Of a DNA stretch of 64,000 nucleotides, positions 39,491 through 47,944 are shown in pieces. Made by a program: the position numbers and the translations under genes. Under the pieces are notes generated by a model. That model worked only from the letters and a program-made list of their open reading frames with translations, searched no databases and was not told where the DNA came from. Where the stretch lies: the NCBI RefSeq assembly GCF_000024785.1, contig NC_013441.1, positions 3,038,001-3,102,000 of the forward strand, given 5' to 3'. The stretch's first letter is position 1. Every line of letters begins with the position of its first letter. The DNA is from Gordonia bronchialis DSM 43247. Its GTDB lineage: Bacteria > Actinomycetota > Actinomycetes > Mycobacteriales > Mycobacteriaceae.

Positions 39491-41836
39491 CCTCGAATAC
39501 CCAGGCGCGCGGAAAGGTCAGCTCTCCGTTGGCAGACCACTGGTAGTCGCGTGCCATGCCGGACCCGCTGTAGCGGCGGAAGTAGTCCGCCATGGCAGCG
39601 CGCGTGGTCACACCTGAGTCGATCGCTGCCAACATGATGGTGGCCAGATCGTATGGCTCCGAGGCAAAGACGAAGGGCTCCTGCTGGAACTTGTCGCGGT
39701 AGGCGGCGCTGAACTTCGGAGTCGCTGGTCCGCACGGACAGGTCACCAAGCTGCGCGACGCAGCTGGACCGGCCGTTGCCGGGAAGCGCGGGTTGTACAC
39801 CGAGTCAGGACCCGCGAGAAAGACTGATGTCACCGCGGCCGCCCGCAGCTGGCGCACCAACGCCGACGCCTCCAGGTAGGTGCCGGCGTAGAAGACCGCA
39901 TCCGGAGCGATTTGCTTGATCCGTGAGACCTGCTCCGAGTAGTCATTGGCCCCGCGCGTGACGGTGAGAACGCATCCGACGGCAGCTGCCTGTCCCAGGT
40001 TCGCGGCCACCGTCGGTGCGAGATCGCTTGAGCTGTCGGAGTCGTTGCCCACTACACAGACCTTGTTGAATCGTCGGGTCTTGGACATGTGGTTCGCCGC
40101 GGCGACACCGAGATCCTGGTCGGTGATGGTGCCCCGGAAGAAGGTGCGCCACCCGGACTGGACCAACTTCGGGGATGTGGCCGACGGACTGGCAAATACA
40201 AGGCCAGCGGTGTTGAGTGCCGGACCCATCGCGAAAGCCTCTCCCGATGTCCAGGGTCCCACGAGACCGACGACCGACGGATCGCCGAGGATGCCGGCTG
40301 GCAGTTGGGCGGCCCGCTCGGGTGTGCCCTCCGTGTCGAATTCACGAAGTCTCACCTGGCAGCCGGGATTTGCCTCATTGTGAGCGGAAACGGCAAGGCC
40401 GACCCCGTTGCGCATGCCGCTCGCTCGCTCAGTCCGCTCGCCACTCAGCGGCCCAGCCCAGGCGATCGTTGTCACCGGACAGGTCGCATGTCCCGATCCG
40501 CGAGGATCGAGTGCCTGATTCTCGTCGTGGGCGGCCACGCTGCCGTCGGCGTTGATCTCCGTGAGCGGCACAAAGGTGCCCGGCAGAGCGCCATCAGTGG
40601 ACGACGCGTTGGATTCTCCGTTCGACCTGAACACGGACACACCGACGACGGCGAGCAACGCGACGGCCAGAACGCCGGCGACGAGGGCCGCCCACAGCAG
40701 CTTGCGCCGACGCCCTTTCGCTGGTTGAGACGACGAGACCAACGGTGGTTGGGATGGATGTGACTGCGGTTGCGATGGCCAGGATGACTGCGATGGCGGT
40801 CCCATCGGTCCCACCGCCTGTTGGCCGGGTCCGGGCGCTGCGCCACCCGATGCCGGTGGCGGACTGGACGATTCATGGGCAGCGGAGTAGCCCATGGCAG
40901 CGATCGGACCAGCACGCTGGGCACGCAGCGACTCCGGTGACACGGTCGGTCCGATGCCGGGCCTCGGCGGGCGTGCCACCACCTGGGTTGCCGCGGGCGA
41001 TGACGTCGGACCGACATGGAGGAGGGCGGCCGTGAACTCATGCGCGAAATCGGCACATGTCGGGTATCTCGCCGCCGGTTCCCTCGCCACTGCGCGGCGC
41101 ATGCAATGATCCACGGGGGCAAGGTCCGGCGACGTCTCGGATGGCAGCATCGGCGGTTGAGTCAACTGCGCCGCGACCAACGCACCCGGGTGCTCGGCGG
41201 TGAATGGCGCCCCCCTGTCAGTAGTTCGAACGCGGTCGACGCGAGCGAATACTGATCGGCGCGATCGGTGGCCGACACCCCCTCCAGCACCTCCGGTGCC
41301 GCGTAGCGAAATGTCCCGATGAACGCGGAGGTCGCTGTCAACCGCGCACCGGACATCAGGCGGGCGATGCCGAAGTCCAGCAAAACCACACGATCGAGGG
41401 CGGTCGAGTCCTCGGCTCGAGTAACCATGATGTTGGCCGGCTTGACATCTCGGTGCACCACGTCGTGGTGATGCGCGTAGTCGAGAGCCTCCGCAGCTCG
41501 AGCAATCACCACGCCCACTTCAGCGCTCGTCAGATGCTGACCCGAGGCCAGGTCGGCGCCGTCGACGAAGTCCATGGTGAACCACGGGGTCCGCTCCTCG
41601 ATCCCGTAGTGATAGATGGTCACGATGCCGGGGTGTTTCAGCGCTGCCGCCGTTCTGGCCTCGCGTGTGAACCGTTCTTCGAACTGTGGGTCGCCATGGT
41701 CGACCGCGATCAGCTTCAGCGCCTCCAGGCGACCCAGGTGCGGATGCTCGACAAGGTAGACCTGCCCCATTCCGCCTTGCCCGATCATGCGCAGCACCCG
41801 ATACCCGGCGAACCGTGCCCCGGTTTCAAGATTCAC
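39483..41836 (-). pseudogene. Receptor Ser/Thr kinase with LivJ-like outer domain, frameshifted in a G run
   Basis: The kinase starts at GTG 41836 (GGAGG eight nucleotides upstream): P-loop IGQGGMGQVYLVEH, Lys41 in ALKLI, catalytic HRDVKPANIMV, DFG in VVLLDFGIARL. The frame breaks at a run of six Gs (41210-41215) after ADQYSLASTAFELLTGG and would stop at 41162. The other frame resumes at once as APFTAEHPGALVAAQLTQPP, the end of the kinase lobe, then a Pro/Ser-rich linker, a transmembrane helix (LLWAALVAGVLAVALLAVVG) and an outer domain of about 350 residues like a periplasmic branched-chain amino acid-binding protein (TTIAWAGPLSGERTERASGM; LVGPWTSGEAFAMGPALN). Slippage, decay or a sequencing error could explain the break. 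Confidence 0.82.
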
Positions 41837-42036
41837 AGCAGGGACCTCCAGCGCCCCCCCCCGGGTGCGGATGCTCGGAGCGTCACAGCCATCCGCCTGA
41901 ACTGTGATGTGACTCACACTAGGAGCGTCGGGGTCTGCTTGTATTGGGCTCGGCGACGCAATCCACCGTTCGGAGGACACCGACGGCGACTCGACGGACT
42001 TGGCATCGCATAACCTATGCGGCACGCTGATCGGCG

Positions 42037-43005
42037 ATGCCCGACGAATTCCTCATCGCCCGCAACCCCGAGGAAGGCACGACGCTGCCCTATCTCGTCC
42101 GACTGCCGCTCGGGACAGACGGAATCGTGCTCAAGGTGCGCGAGACGTGGCCCCGGACAAGCAAGGTGTATTGCCACCGCGTCGCCGACTGGCCTGAGGA
42201 CGCCGAGATCGTCGAACGGCTCCCGGTCCGCTCCATCAGGAAACGTGGCGCCGCGATCGACCTCGTCCTCGACCGGGGACGGGAGAACCGATCACAGTTC
42301 GTCCTCACCCGCGCGCGTGGGCGCGAGATGATCTTCTGGCAGTCGCGTCGTACCGCGAAGCAGGCCCGGCCCAACGTGAACACCCCGAAAGCGCGGGCAC
42401 ACGGTCAGGTATTCGAGATCGCTGTCGACACCCGGGAGCGGTACGGCTATCGCTTCGCCGAGCAGCAGGCGACCACCGTCAAGCGTGCGCTCCCGTCCGG
42501 CGACTACGCCGTCTTCGACGAGGATGAGCTGATCGCCGTCGCCGAGCGCAAGAGCATCGAAGACCTCGCCGGGACACTGTTGTCGGGCAAACTCACCTAC
42601 CAGCTGGCCGAGTTGTCGACCGCACCCCGCGCCGCGGTCGTCGTCGATTCCGGCTACTCCCGGCTGTTCAAACTCGAGCACACGCCGGCGTCGTCGGTGG
42701 CCGATGCCGTCGCCGAGGCACAGGCGCGTTTCCCGTCGGTGCCGATCGTGTTCTGCGAGACCAGAGCACTCGCGCAGGAGTGGCTCTATCGATGGTTCGG
42801 TGCGTGCCTGCACGAGGCGGCACTGTCGGGCACCTCGGGTCACGCGTTCGCTCAGGACAACGAGACCGTCCCCGCGCCGGCGAAGCCGCCAACCCCGACG
42901 TCCGGACAGATTCGAGAATGGGCTCGCGCCAACGGTTTTCAGGTGTCTGACCGCGGGCGAATCCCCCGCGAGGTGCAGTCGGCTTTCGCCGATGCCCAGC
43001 GGTGA
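42037..43005 (+). CDS. ERCC4-type nuclease with Lsr2-like C-terminal DNA-binding domain
   Basis: A 322-residue protein. The middle holds an XPF/ERCC4 nuclease core: EIAVDTRERYGYRF, then LPSGDYAVFDEDELIAVAER and KSIEDLAGTLLSGKL, which matches the GDY...ERK-S-DL catalytic pattern near residues 130-190. The last 30 residues, SGQIREWARANGFQVSDRGR then IPREVQSAFA, closely resemble the AT-hook-like RGR DNA-binding domain of Lsr2. The N-terminal 110 residues are not recognised. Cleavage of branched or AT-rich DNA is plausible, but no substrate is known. The ATG at 42037 follows the divergent kinase promoter. Confidence 0.85.
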   Translation: MPDEFLIARNPEEGTTLPYLVRLPLGTDGIVLKVRETWPRTSKVYCHRVADWPEDAEIVERLPVRSIRKRGAAIDLVLDRGRENRSQFVLTRARGREMIFWQSRRTAKQARPNVNTPKARAHGQVFEIAVDTRERYGYRFAEQQATTVKRALPSGDYAVFDEDELIAVAERKSIEDLAGTLLSGKLTYQLAELSTAPRAAVVVDSGYSRLFKLEHTPASSVADAVAEAQARFPSVPIVFCETRALAQEWLYRWFGACLHEAALSGTSGHAFAQDNETVPAPAKPPTPTSGQIREWARANGFQVSDRGRIPREVQSAFADAQR

Positions 43006-43026
43006 TGTCGACCGGGCCCATTTCGG

Positions 43027-43689
43027 TCAGTCGATCACGCCCCGCCGCCGTGCCTCGGCAACCGCAGCGGTGCGCGAGCCGACTCCCAGCTTCGTGAATG
43101 CATGCACCAGGTGTGACTTGACCGTCATCTCACTCAACATGAGTTCGCGGGCGATCTGCCGGTTGCTGCGGCCCGTCGCCACCTCGGCGATGATCTCGAT
43201 CTCACGGGGCGTCAGGACGGTGTCCGGCGGAGTGCGCATCCGCGACAGCAGCCTCGACGCCACGGCAGGCGACAGCGCGCTCTCCCCGGCCGCAGCTCCT
43301 CGGACCGCGCTCACCAATTCCTCGGGTGGGGTGTCCTTCAGCAGGTAACCGCTGGCGCCTGCCTCGATGGCGGCAAGGATGTCGGCATCGGTGTCGTAGT
43401 TGGTCAGCACGAGGACGCTGGGCGCGTTCGGGGATTCCCGGATCTGTCTGGTCGCCTCGACACCACCGCGGCCGTCCCCGAACCGGAGATCCATCAGTAC
43501 CACGTCGACGCGTGTTCCCAGAACCGCCGTGCACAGTCGGACCGCCTCGTCCGCGGTGGTCGCCTCGGCGACGACCCGGATGTCGTCGTGATGCGCGAGA
43601 AGTGCGCGCAGACCGGCACGCACGATCGCGTGATCGTCGGCGAGCACGACGGACAGCGTGGAATCCCCGGCCGAGTCAGCCACGGTCAT
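43027..43689 (-). CDS. NarL/LuxR-family response regulator
   Basis: A 220-residue two-component regulator. The receiver has the acidic pocket LADDHAIVRAG, the phospho-acceptor Asp in VVLMDLRFGDGRGG and Lys in YLLKDTPPEE. The C-terminal LuxR helix-turn-helix is LTPREIEIIAEVATGRSNRQ followed by IARELMLSEMTVKSHLVHAF. ATG 43689 overlaps the end of the kinase gene by 14 bp, so the two are co-translated. The likely targets are its own operon and the divergent ABC transporter. Confidence 0.92.
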   Translation of the reverse strand: MTVADSAGDSTLSVVLADDHAIVRAGLRALLAHHDDIRVVAEATTADEAVRLCTAVLGTRVDVVLMDLRFGDGRGGVEATRQIRESPNAPSVLVLTNYDTDADILAAIEAGASGYLLKDTPPEELVSAVRGAAAGESALSPAVASRLLSRMRTPPDTVLTPREIEIIAEVATGRSNRQIARELMLSEMTVKSHLVHAFTKLGVGSRTAAVAEARRRGVID

Positions 43690-44917
43690 ACCGCACACGC
43701 CGTGCCGCCGAGTCGGATTCCATCGGCTCGATGTCGACCGACTCATCCGGCGAGCAGATCGGAAAGGCAACCGCCACAGACGTGTTGCCGGGTTCGGAGG
43801 TGATGTCGAGCTGACCGTCGAGTTCTTCGGCGCGACGCCGAATCGTCGCGAGTCCGAACGCTTGCGCATCCTCGACGTCGAACCCCCTTCCGTTGTCCAC
43901 GATGTCGAGATGGACACGGTCGGGTGCGTAGGTGATCGTGACGCGCAAGGACGTCGCGCCGGAATGCCGGACCACGTTGGAGACCGCGCCCTGAGCGATG
44001 CGCACCATCACCGACTCGAGAGCCATCGGCAATACCTCGGGGTTCCCGTCCACGACGACGTCGGTGTCGATGCCGTGCGTGCCGGCCCCGTCCGCGATAC
44101 GTCGGATGGCCGAGACGAGCGACCTGCCGGCGAGCGGGGCGGGACTGAGTTCGGCGATCAGCCGACGAGTCTCGGTCAATGCCTCGGCCGCCGCTTCGCG
44201 GGCTACCGGCAACTCGGCGGGCACCGGCGCATCGGCGTGGACGACCGACCGTTCCGCGGCGAACAACAACATCTGGATACTGGACAGGCTCTGGGCAACC
44301 GTGTCGTGGATCTCCCGCGACAGGCGTTCACGCTCTCGTGCCCGGCCGACGGCGCGTTGCTCGGCCGCCAGGTTCTCCCGGGTGGCCACCAACTCGTCGA
44401 TGAGCTGTTGCCGGGCAACAACTTCGGCGTAGAGACCGCGGTATCCGGCAGAGATGACCACGGCGACGCCGGCGCCGAGGACCGGGCCGATCAGGGCCGC
44501 TACCGACCAGCCGTTGTGTGCGGCGAACCCGACGACCGCGACGACGGTCGCGGCGCAGACCGCCAGGGTGCCGCGGCGCATCCCGAGCAGGTGCAGATAC
44601 ACGAAGAACAGCACGAACGCCAGATACACGGCTTCGGCACTCACACACAGACAGGCCAGCCACGCCACCGTGAGGGCGGCGGCCCACCCGTACCCCCACG
44701 CTTTTCCGACTGGATGTAGCGGCGTCTTCCCGGCGATCGCGACAGCCCCGACGACGTAGGTGATGGCCCAGGCGAGCGCAAGTGCCGCCGCAGCCACGCC
44801 ACCTCCACTGTCCGCGATGAGCGCGCGGAGCGCGACGACACCGGCGAGGACGACTGCCAGCACATGCAGGCTCCACTGCAGCGCGGTGGCTGCCGAACTC
44901 GCGGCTGTTCGATGCAT
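43676..44917 (-). CDS. NarL-type sensor histidine kinase (HisKA_3)
   Basis: A 413-residue membrane kinase. About six hydrophobic segments in the first 155 residues (LHVLAVVLAGVVALRALIA; VYLAFVLFFVYLHLLGM; VAALIGPVLGAGVAVVISAG) have no large outer loop, so it may sense within the membrane. The dimerisation and phosphoacceptor helix is SREIHDTVAQSLSSIQMLLF, and the HATPase domain has NVVRHSGATSL and VDNGRGFDVEDA. Start ATG 44917 is chosen (GGGGG just upstream), with TTG 44926 as the alternative. The HK/RR pair is divergent from an FtsX-type ABC exporter, an arrangement known from envelope-stress and antibiotic-response systems. Confidence 0.9.
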   Translation of the reverse strand: MHRTAASSAATALQWSLHVLAVVLAGVVALRALIADSGGGVAAAALALAWAITYVVGAVAIAGKTPLHPVGKAWGYGWAAALTVAWLACLCVSAEAVYLAFVLFFVYLHLLGMRRGTLAVCAATVVAVVGFAAHNGWSVAALIGPVLGAGVAVVISAGYRGLYAEVVARQQLIDELVATRENLAAEQRAVGRARERERLSREIHDTVAQSLSSIQMLLFAAERSVVHADAPVPAELPVAREAAAEALTETRRLIAELSPAPLAGRSLVSAIRRIADGAGTHGIDTDVVVDGNPEVLPMALESVMVRIAQGAVSNVVRHSGATSLRVTITYAPDRVHLDIVDNGRGFDVEDAQAFGLATIRRRAEELDGQLDITSEPGNTSVAVAFPICSPDESVDIEPMESDSAARRVRYDRG

Positions 44918-45070
44918 GTCCCCCAACGGTAGCGTCCGATCGTCTCAGCGCATCCATCAAAAGTGCCAGACGGCACGACACCAACGATGCAGCCAACCGC
45001 ATCCGGACGCGCGACGCCGTCGACCCAGCACGCGACGACACTGGTCATCGAACCCGTCGAAAGGAATGTC

Positions 45071-46114
45071 ATGTTCGTCGCCATTCGCGAACTCCGCAGA
45101 GCCCGAGGGCGATTCGCACTGATCACGCTCGTCGTCGTCCTGGTGACGGTGCTCGTCACCTTCCTCGGTGGACTCACGGCAGGACTGCGTCACCAAAATG
45201 TGTCGGCACTGAACGCGCTGCCCGGATCGCAGATCGTGTTCGCCGCCAACGGCACCGATCCGTCCTATGACCGTTCGGCCCTCGACCCGGCGAGCATCTC
45301 TGGCTGGCAGGCGTCGGGTGCCGAAGTCACCGAGGTGGGCATCTCGCGCAATCAGGCGACCACCCATCAGCACTCCGATCCCTTTCAGGTTGCCCTGTTC
45401 GGCATCAGCGGTGCCGCTCGCAATCCCGCTCCGGGAACCGTATTCGTCAGCAGTCCGGCGGCCGCGGAGCTCGGGGTCTCGCCCGGTCAGACGGTATCAC
45501 TGGGTAATCGCGAGTTCCGGGTTGCCAACACAGTCGGCGATCTCTGGTACGCGCACACACCGGTGGTCTACCTCGCACTGTCCGACTGGCAGCAGCTGAG
45601 CCCGAACTCCGGTGCAGCCACCGTCCTGGCGGTGAATCCGGCACCCGGCACCGACGTCGGCGCGTTGGCGAAGGCCACCCGCACCACAAGTATGTCCACG
45701 TCGGATTCGCTCGCAGCCTTGCCGTCCTACAACGCGGAGAACACCTCGCTGACTCTGATGACCCTGATGTTGCTGGCCATCTCGGCACTGGTCATCGGCG
45801 CCTTCTTTCTCGTGTGGGCCATCCAGCGCATCCCGGATACTGCCGTCCTCAAGGCCCTCGGCGCACCCACCGCCAAGCTCGCTGTTGATGCGCTCGGTCA
45901 GGCGGGCATCGTTCTGGTCGGCGGCAGTCTGATCGGCATCTCCGTCACGATCGGCGCCGGCGGGCTTCTCGGCTCCATTCCGTTCGTGCTGTCCACGAGC
46001 ACGGTGCTGTGGCCGGCCACCGCCATCGTCCTTCTCGGCCTCGCGGGCGCGGCGCTGTCGCTCCGCTACGTCGTCACCACCGACCCACTCACCGCACTAG
46101 GGAGCACCCGATGA
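45071..46114 (+). CDS. FtsX-type ABC transporter permease
   Basis: A 347-residue MacB/DevC-like permease: an N-terminal transmembrane helix (FALITLVVVLVTVLVTFLGG), an outer domain of about 180 residues and three C-terminal helices (LTLMTLMLLAISALVIGAFF; GIVLVGGSLIGISVTIGAGG; LWPATAIVLLGLAGAALSLR). ATG 45071 with AAGGA upstream is preferred to the longer in-frame ORF from 44963. It ends with ATGA overlapping the ATPase gene. The pair, divergent from the two-component genes, may export a peptide or lipid or act as a detoxification module; the substrate is unknown. Confidence 0.88.
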   Translation: MFVAIRELRRARGRFALITLVVVLVTVLVTFLGGLTAGLRHQNVSALNALPGSQIVFAANGTDPSYDRSALDPASISGWQASGAEVTEVGISRNQATTHQHSDPFQVALFGISGAARNPAPGTVFVSSPAAAELGVSPGQTVSLGNREFRVANTVGDLWYAHTPVVYLALSDWQQLSPNSGAATVLAVNPAPGTDVGALAKATRTTSMSTSDSLAALPSYNAENTSLTLMTLMLLAISALVIGAFFLVWAIQRIPDTAVLKALGAPTAKLAVDALGQAGIVLVGGSLIGISVTIGAGGLLGSIPFVLSTSTVLWPATAIVLLGLAGAALSLRYVVTTDPLTALGSTR

Positions 46115-46884
46115 TCACCGATACCGCACACATGCCCGACATCACCCCGGCCGCGCACGACGTCGCCCTCGACCTGCGGGACCTCACCCGGCGGTTCCCC
46201 GACGGCGATACCCGCATCACCGCTCTCGATCGGGTCGATCTGCGTCTACCGCGAGGTTCCATCGCCGCCATCACCGGTCCGTCCGGGTCAGGTAAGTCCA
46301 CGCTGCTCGCCGTGGCGGGCACCCTGCTACGCCCGGACTCCGGCAGCGTCCACCTGAACATCGACGGCGATCCGGTCGAGGTTACCGGCCTCAGCAGGGC
46401 CCGGCTTGCCGCCATCCGGCTCACGCATATCGGGTTCGTCTTCCAGCAACCGAACCTCATTCCGTCCCTCACCGCGACCGAACAGCTCGAAGCCGTCGCG
46501 CGTCTCACGAGCTCGACGAGTTGGCGTCCGGCCCGAGCACGCCGCATCCGTGAACGCGCCCACGAACTGCTCGATGCGGTCGGCCTGTCCGAGCACGCCG
46601 GCAGGCTACCCGGCCAGATGTCGGGCGGGCAACGACAACGCGTCAACATCGCCCGTGCCCTGATGAACCGGCCCGACGTGCTGTTGGTGGACGAACCCAC
46701 CAGTGCTCTCGACAGTGAGCGAGGGGCAGCCATCATCGATCTGATCGTCGAGCTCACTCGTGAGCGCAACACCGGAACCCTTCTCGTCACCCACGATCTC
46801 ACCCATCTCGATCACATGGACAACACCTACGAGATGGTCGACGGACGACTGTCGATCAAGAACCCGAGCCGGCCGACTTCGTGA
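46111..46884 (+). CDS. ABC transporter ATP-binding protein (LolD/MacB type)
   Basis: The 257-residue ATPase partner of the FtsX-type permease. Walker [22 protein letters not shown]-loop IGFVFQQPNLIPSL, signature QMSGGQRQRVNIARAL, Walker B VLLVDEPTSALDSE and the His switch LLVTHDLTHLDH are all intact. Its ATG overlaps the permease stop. The 3' end overlaps the convergent dehydrogenase gene by 29 bp. Confidence 0.93.
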   Translation: MITDTAHMPDITPAAHDVALDLRDLTRRFPDGDTRITALDRVDLRLPRGSIAAITGPSGSGKSTLLAVAGTLLRPDSGSVHLNIDGDPVEVTGLSRARLAAIRLTHIGFVFQQPNLIPSLTATEQLEAVARLTSSTSWRPARARRIRERAHELLDAVGLSEHAGRLPGQMSGGQRQRVNIARALMNRPDVLLVDEPTSALDSERGAAIIDLIVELTRERNTGTLLVTHDLTHLDHMDNTYEMVDGRLSIKNPSRPTS

Positions 46885-47944
46885 TCGCCTGCACGATCCC
46901 CTCACCCACCTGGGACGTCGAAGCGCTGCCGCCCAGGTCTGCGGTGGCAAGTCCCGACGCCAAGGTGGCCGCCACAGCATCCGCGATGCGATCGGCGACG
47001 GCGGCCAGTCGAGGGTCGTCGTCACGATTTCCCCACCAGCGCAACATCATCGCGGCCGACGCGACGATGGACACCGGGTTCGCGACGCCACGACCCGCGA
47101 TGTCCGGCGCGGCCCCGTGGGTGGCCTGTGCCATCACCTTGGTCGCGGAGCAGTTCACCGATCCGGCCAGCCCGAGCGAGCCGGCCAACTCGGCTGCGAG
47201 ATCAGACAGTATGTCGCCGAACAGGTTCTCGGTGACGAGGACGTCGAACTCAGCCGGACGCCGAACCAGCAGCGCGGCCATCGCATCGACGTGCTTGTCG
47301 TCGACGACGACGTCCGGATACTCGGCGGCGACCTCGCGGCAGACGTCGCGGAACAACCCGGTCGTGAGCTGCAGGACATTGGCCTTGTGCACGATCGTGA
47401 GCCGTCGCGAGCGCTGCTCGGCGATCGCAAAGGCCTGGCGTGCAATACGTTCGGTGGCCTGCCGGGTGATCACCCCCACCGCGAGGGCCACATCCGGGGT
47501 CGGCATGAATTCACCGGAACCGACGGCCATGTTGCGGTCGGCGTACAGACCCTCCGAGTTCTCCCGCACGATCATCACGTCGATGCCGGGGGTGGTGGCC
47601 GGCACACCCGGGTAAGCGCGGCACGGTCGCAGATTGGCGTAGAGGCCATATCGCTTGCGGCACAGCGCACTGGGATTCGGCATGCGCAGATGCTCCGGCG
47701 GATACGACGCCGAGTCATGCGGACCCAGAATCCAGGCGTCCAGAGTATCGAGGACCGCGAGACTCTCCGCCGGCAACGACGACCCGTGCGAAGAGATCGC
47801 CGACGACCCCATCGGCAGTTCAACCCACTCGATGCCGACATCCTCGAGCGCTGCGGCGGCGTCCACCGCGGCGAGGGCACACGGCACTATCTCGGCACCG
47901 ATGCCGTCGCCGTACAGAACGCCGATCCGCAGGTCAGCGCCCAT
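46856..47944 (-). CDS. Isocitrate/isopropylmalate dehydrogenase-family enzyme
   Basis: A 362-residue NAD(P)-dependent beta-decarboxylating dehydrogenase. It has IGVLYGDGIGAEIVPCA at the N-terminus, the substrate-loop arginines in CRKRYGLYANLRPCR, VRENSEGLYAD, the catalytic Lys in IVHKANVLQLTTGLF, and the metal-binding DVLVTENLFGDILSDLAAEL. IPMDH, homoisocitrate and tartrate dehydrogenases share these features; its distance from leucine genes suggests a catabolic hydroxyacid role rather than LeuB. Its ATG overlaps the polA stop (TGATG), an unusual coupling of a metabolic enzyme to a DNA polymerase. Confidence 0.85.
   Translation of the reverse strand: MGADLRIGVLYGDGIGAEIVPCALAAVDAAAALEDVGIEWVELPMGSSAISSHGSSLPAESLAVLDTLDAWILGPHDSASYPPEHLRMPNPSALCRKRYGLYANLRPCRAYPGVPATTPGIDVMIVRENSEGLYADRNMAVGSGEFMPTPDVALAVGVITRQATERIARQAFAIAEQRSRRLTIVHKANVLQLTTGLFRDVCREVAAEYPDVVVDDKHVDAMAALLVRRPAEFDVLVTENLFGDILSDLAAELAGSLGLAGSVNCSATKVMAQATHGAAPDIAGRGVANPVSIVASAAMMLRWWGNRDDDPRLAAVADRIADAVAATLASGLATADLGGSASTSQVGEGIVQAITKSAGSGS

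Noticed and set aside
46856..47944. Assignment as leuB
   Set aside because: The fold and motifs fit the family, but there is no leucine-gene context and the closest function (isopropylmalate, homoisocitrate or tartrate) cannot be separated by eye.
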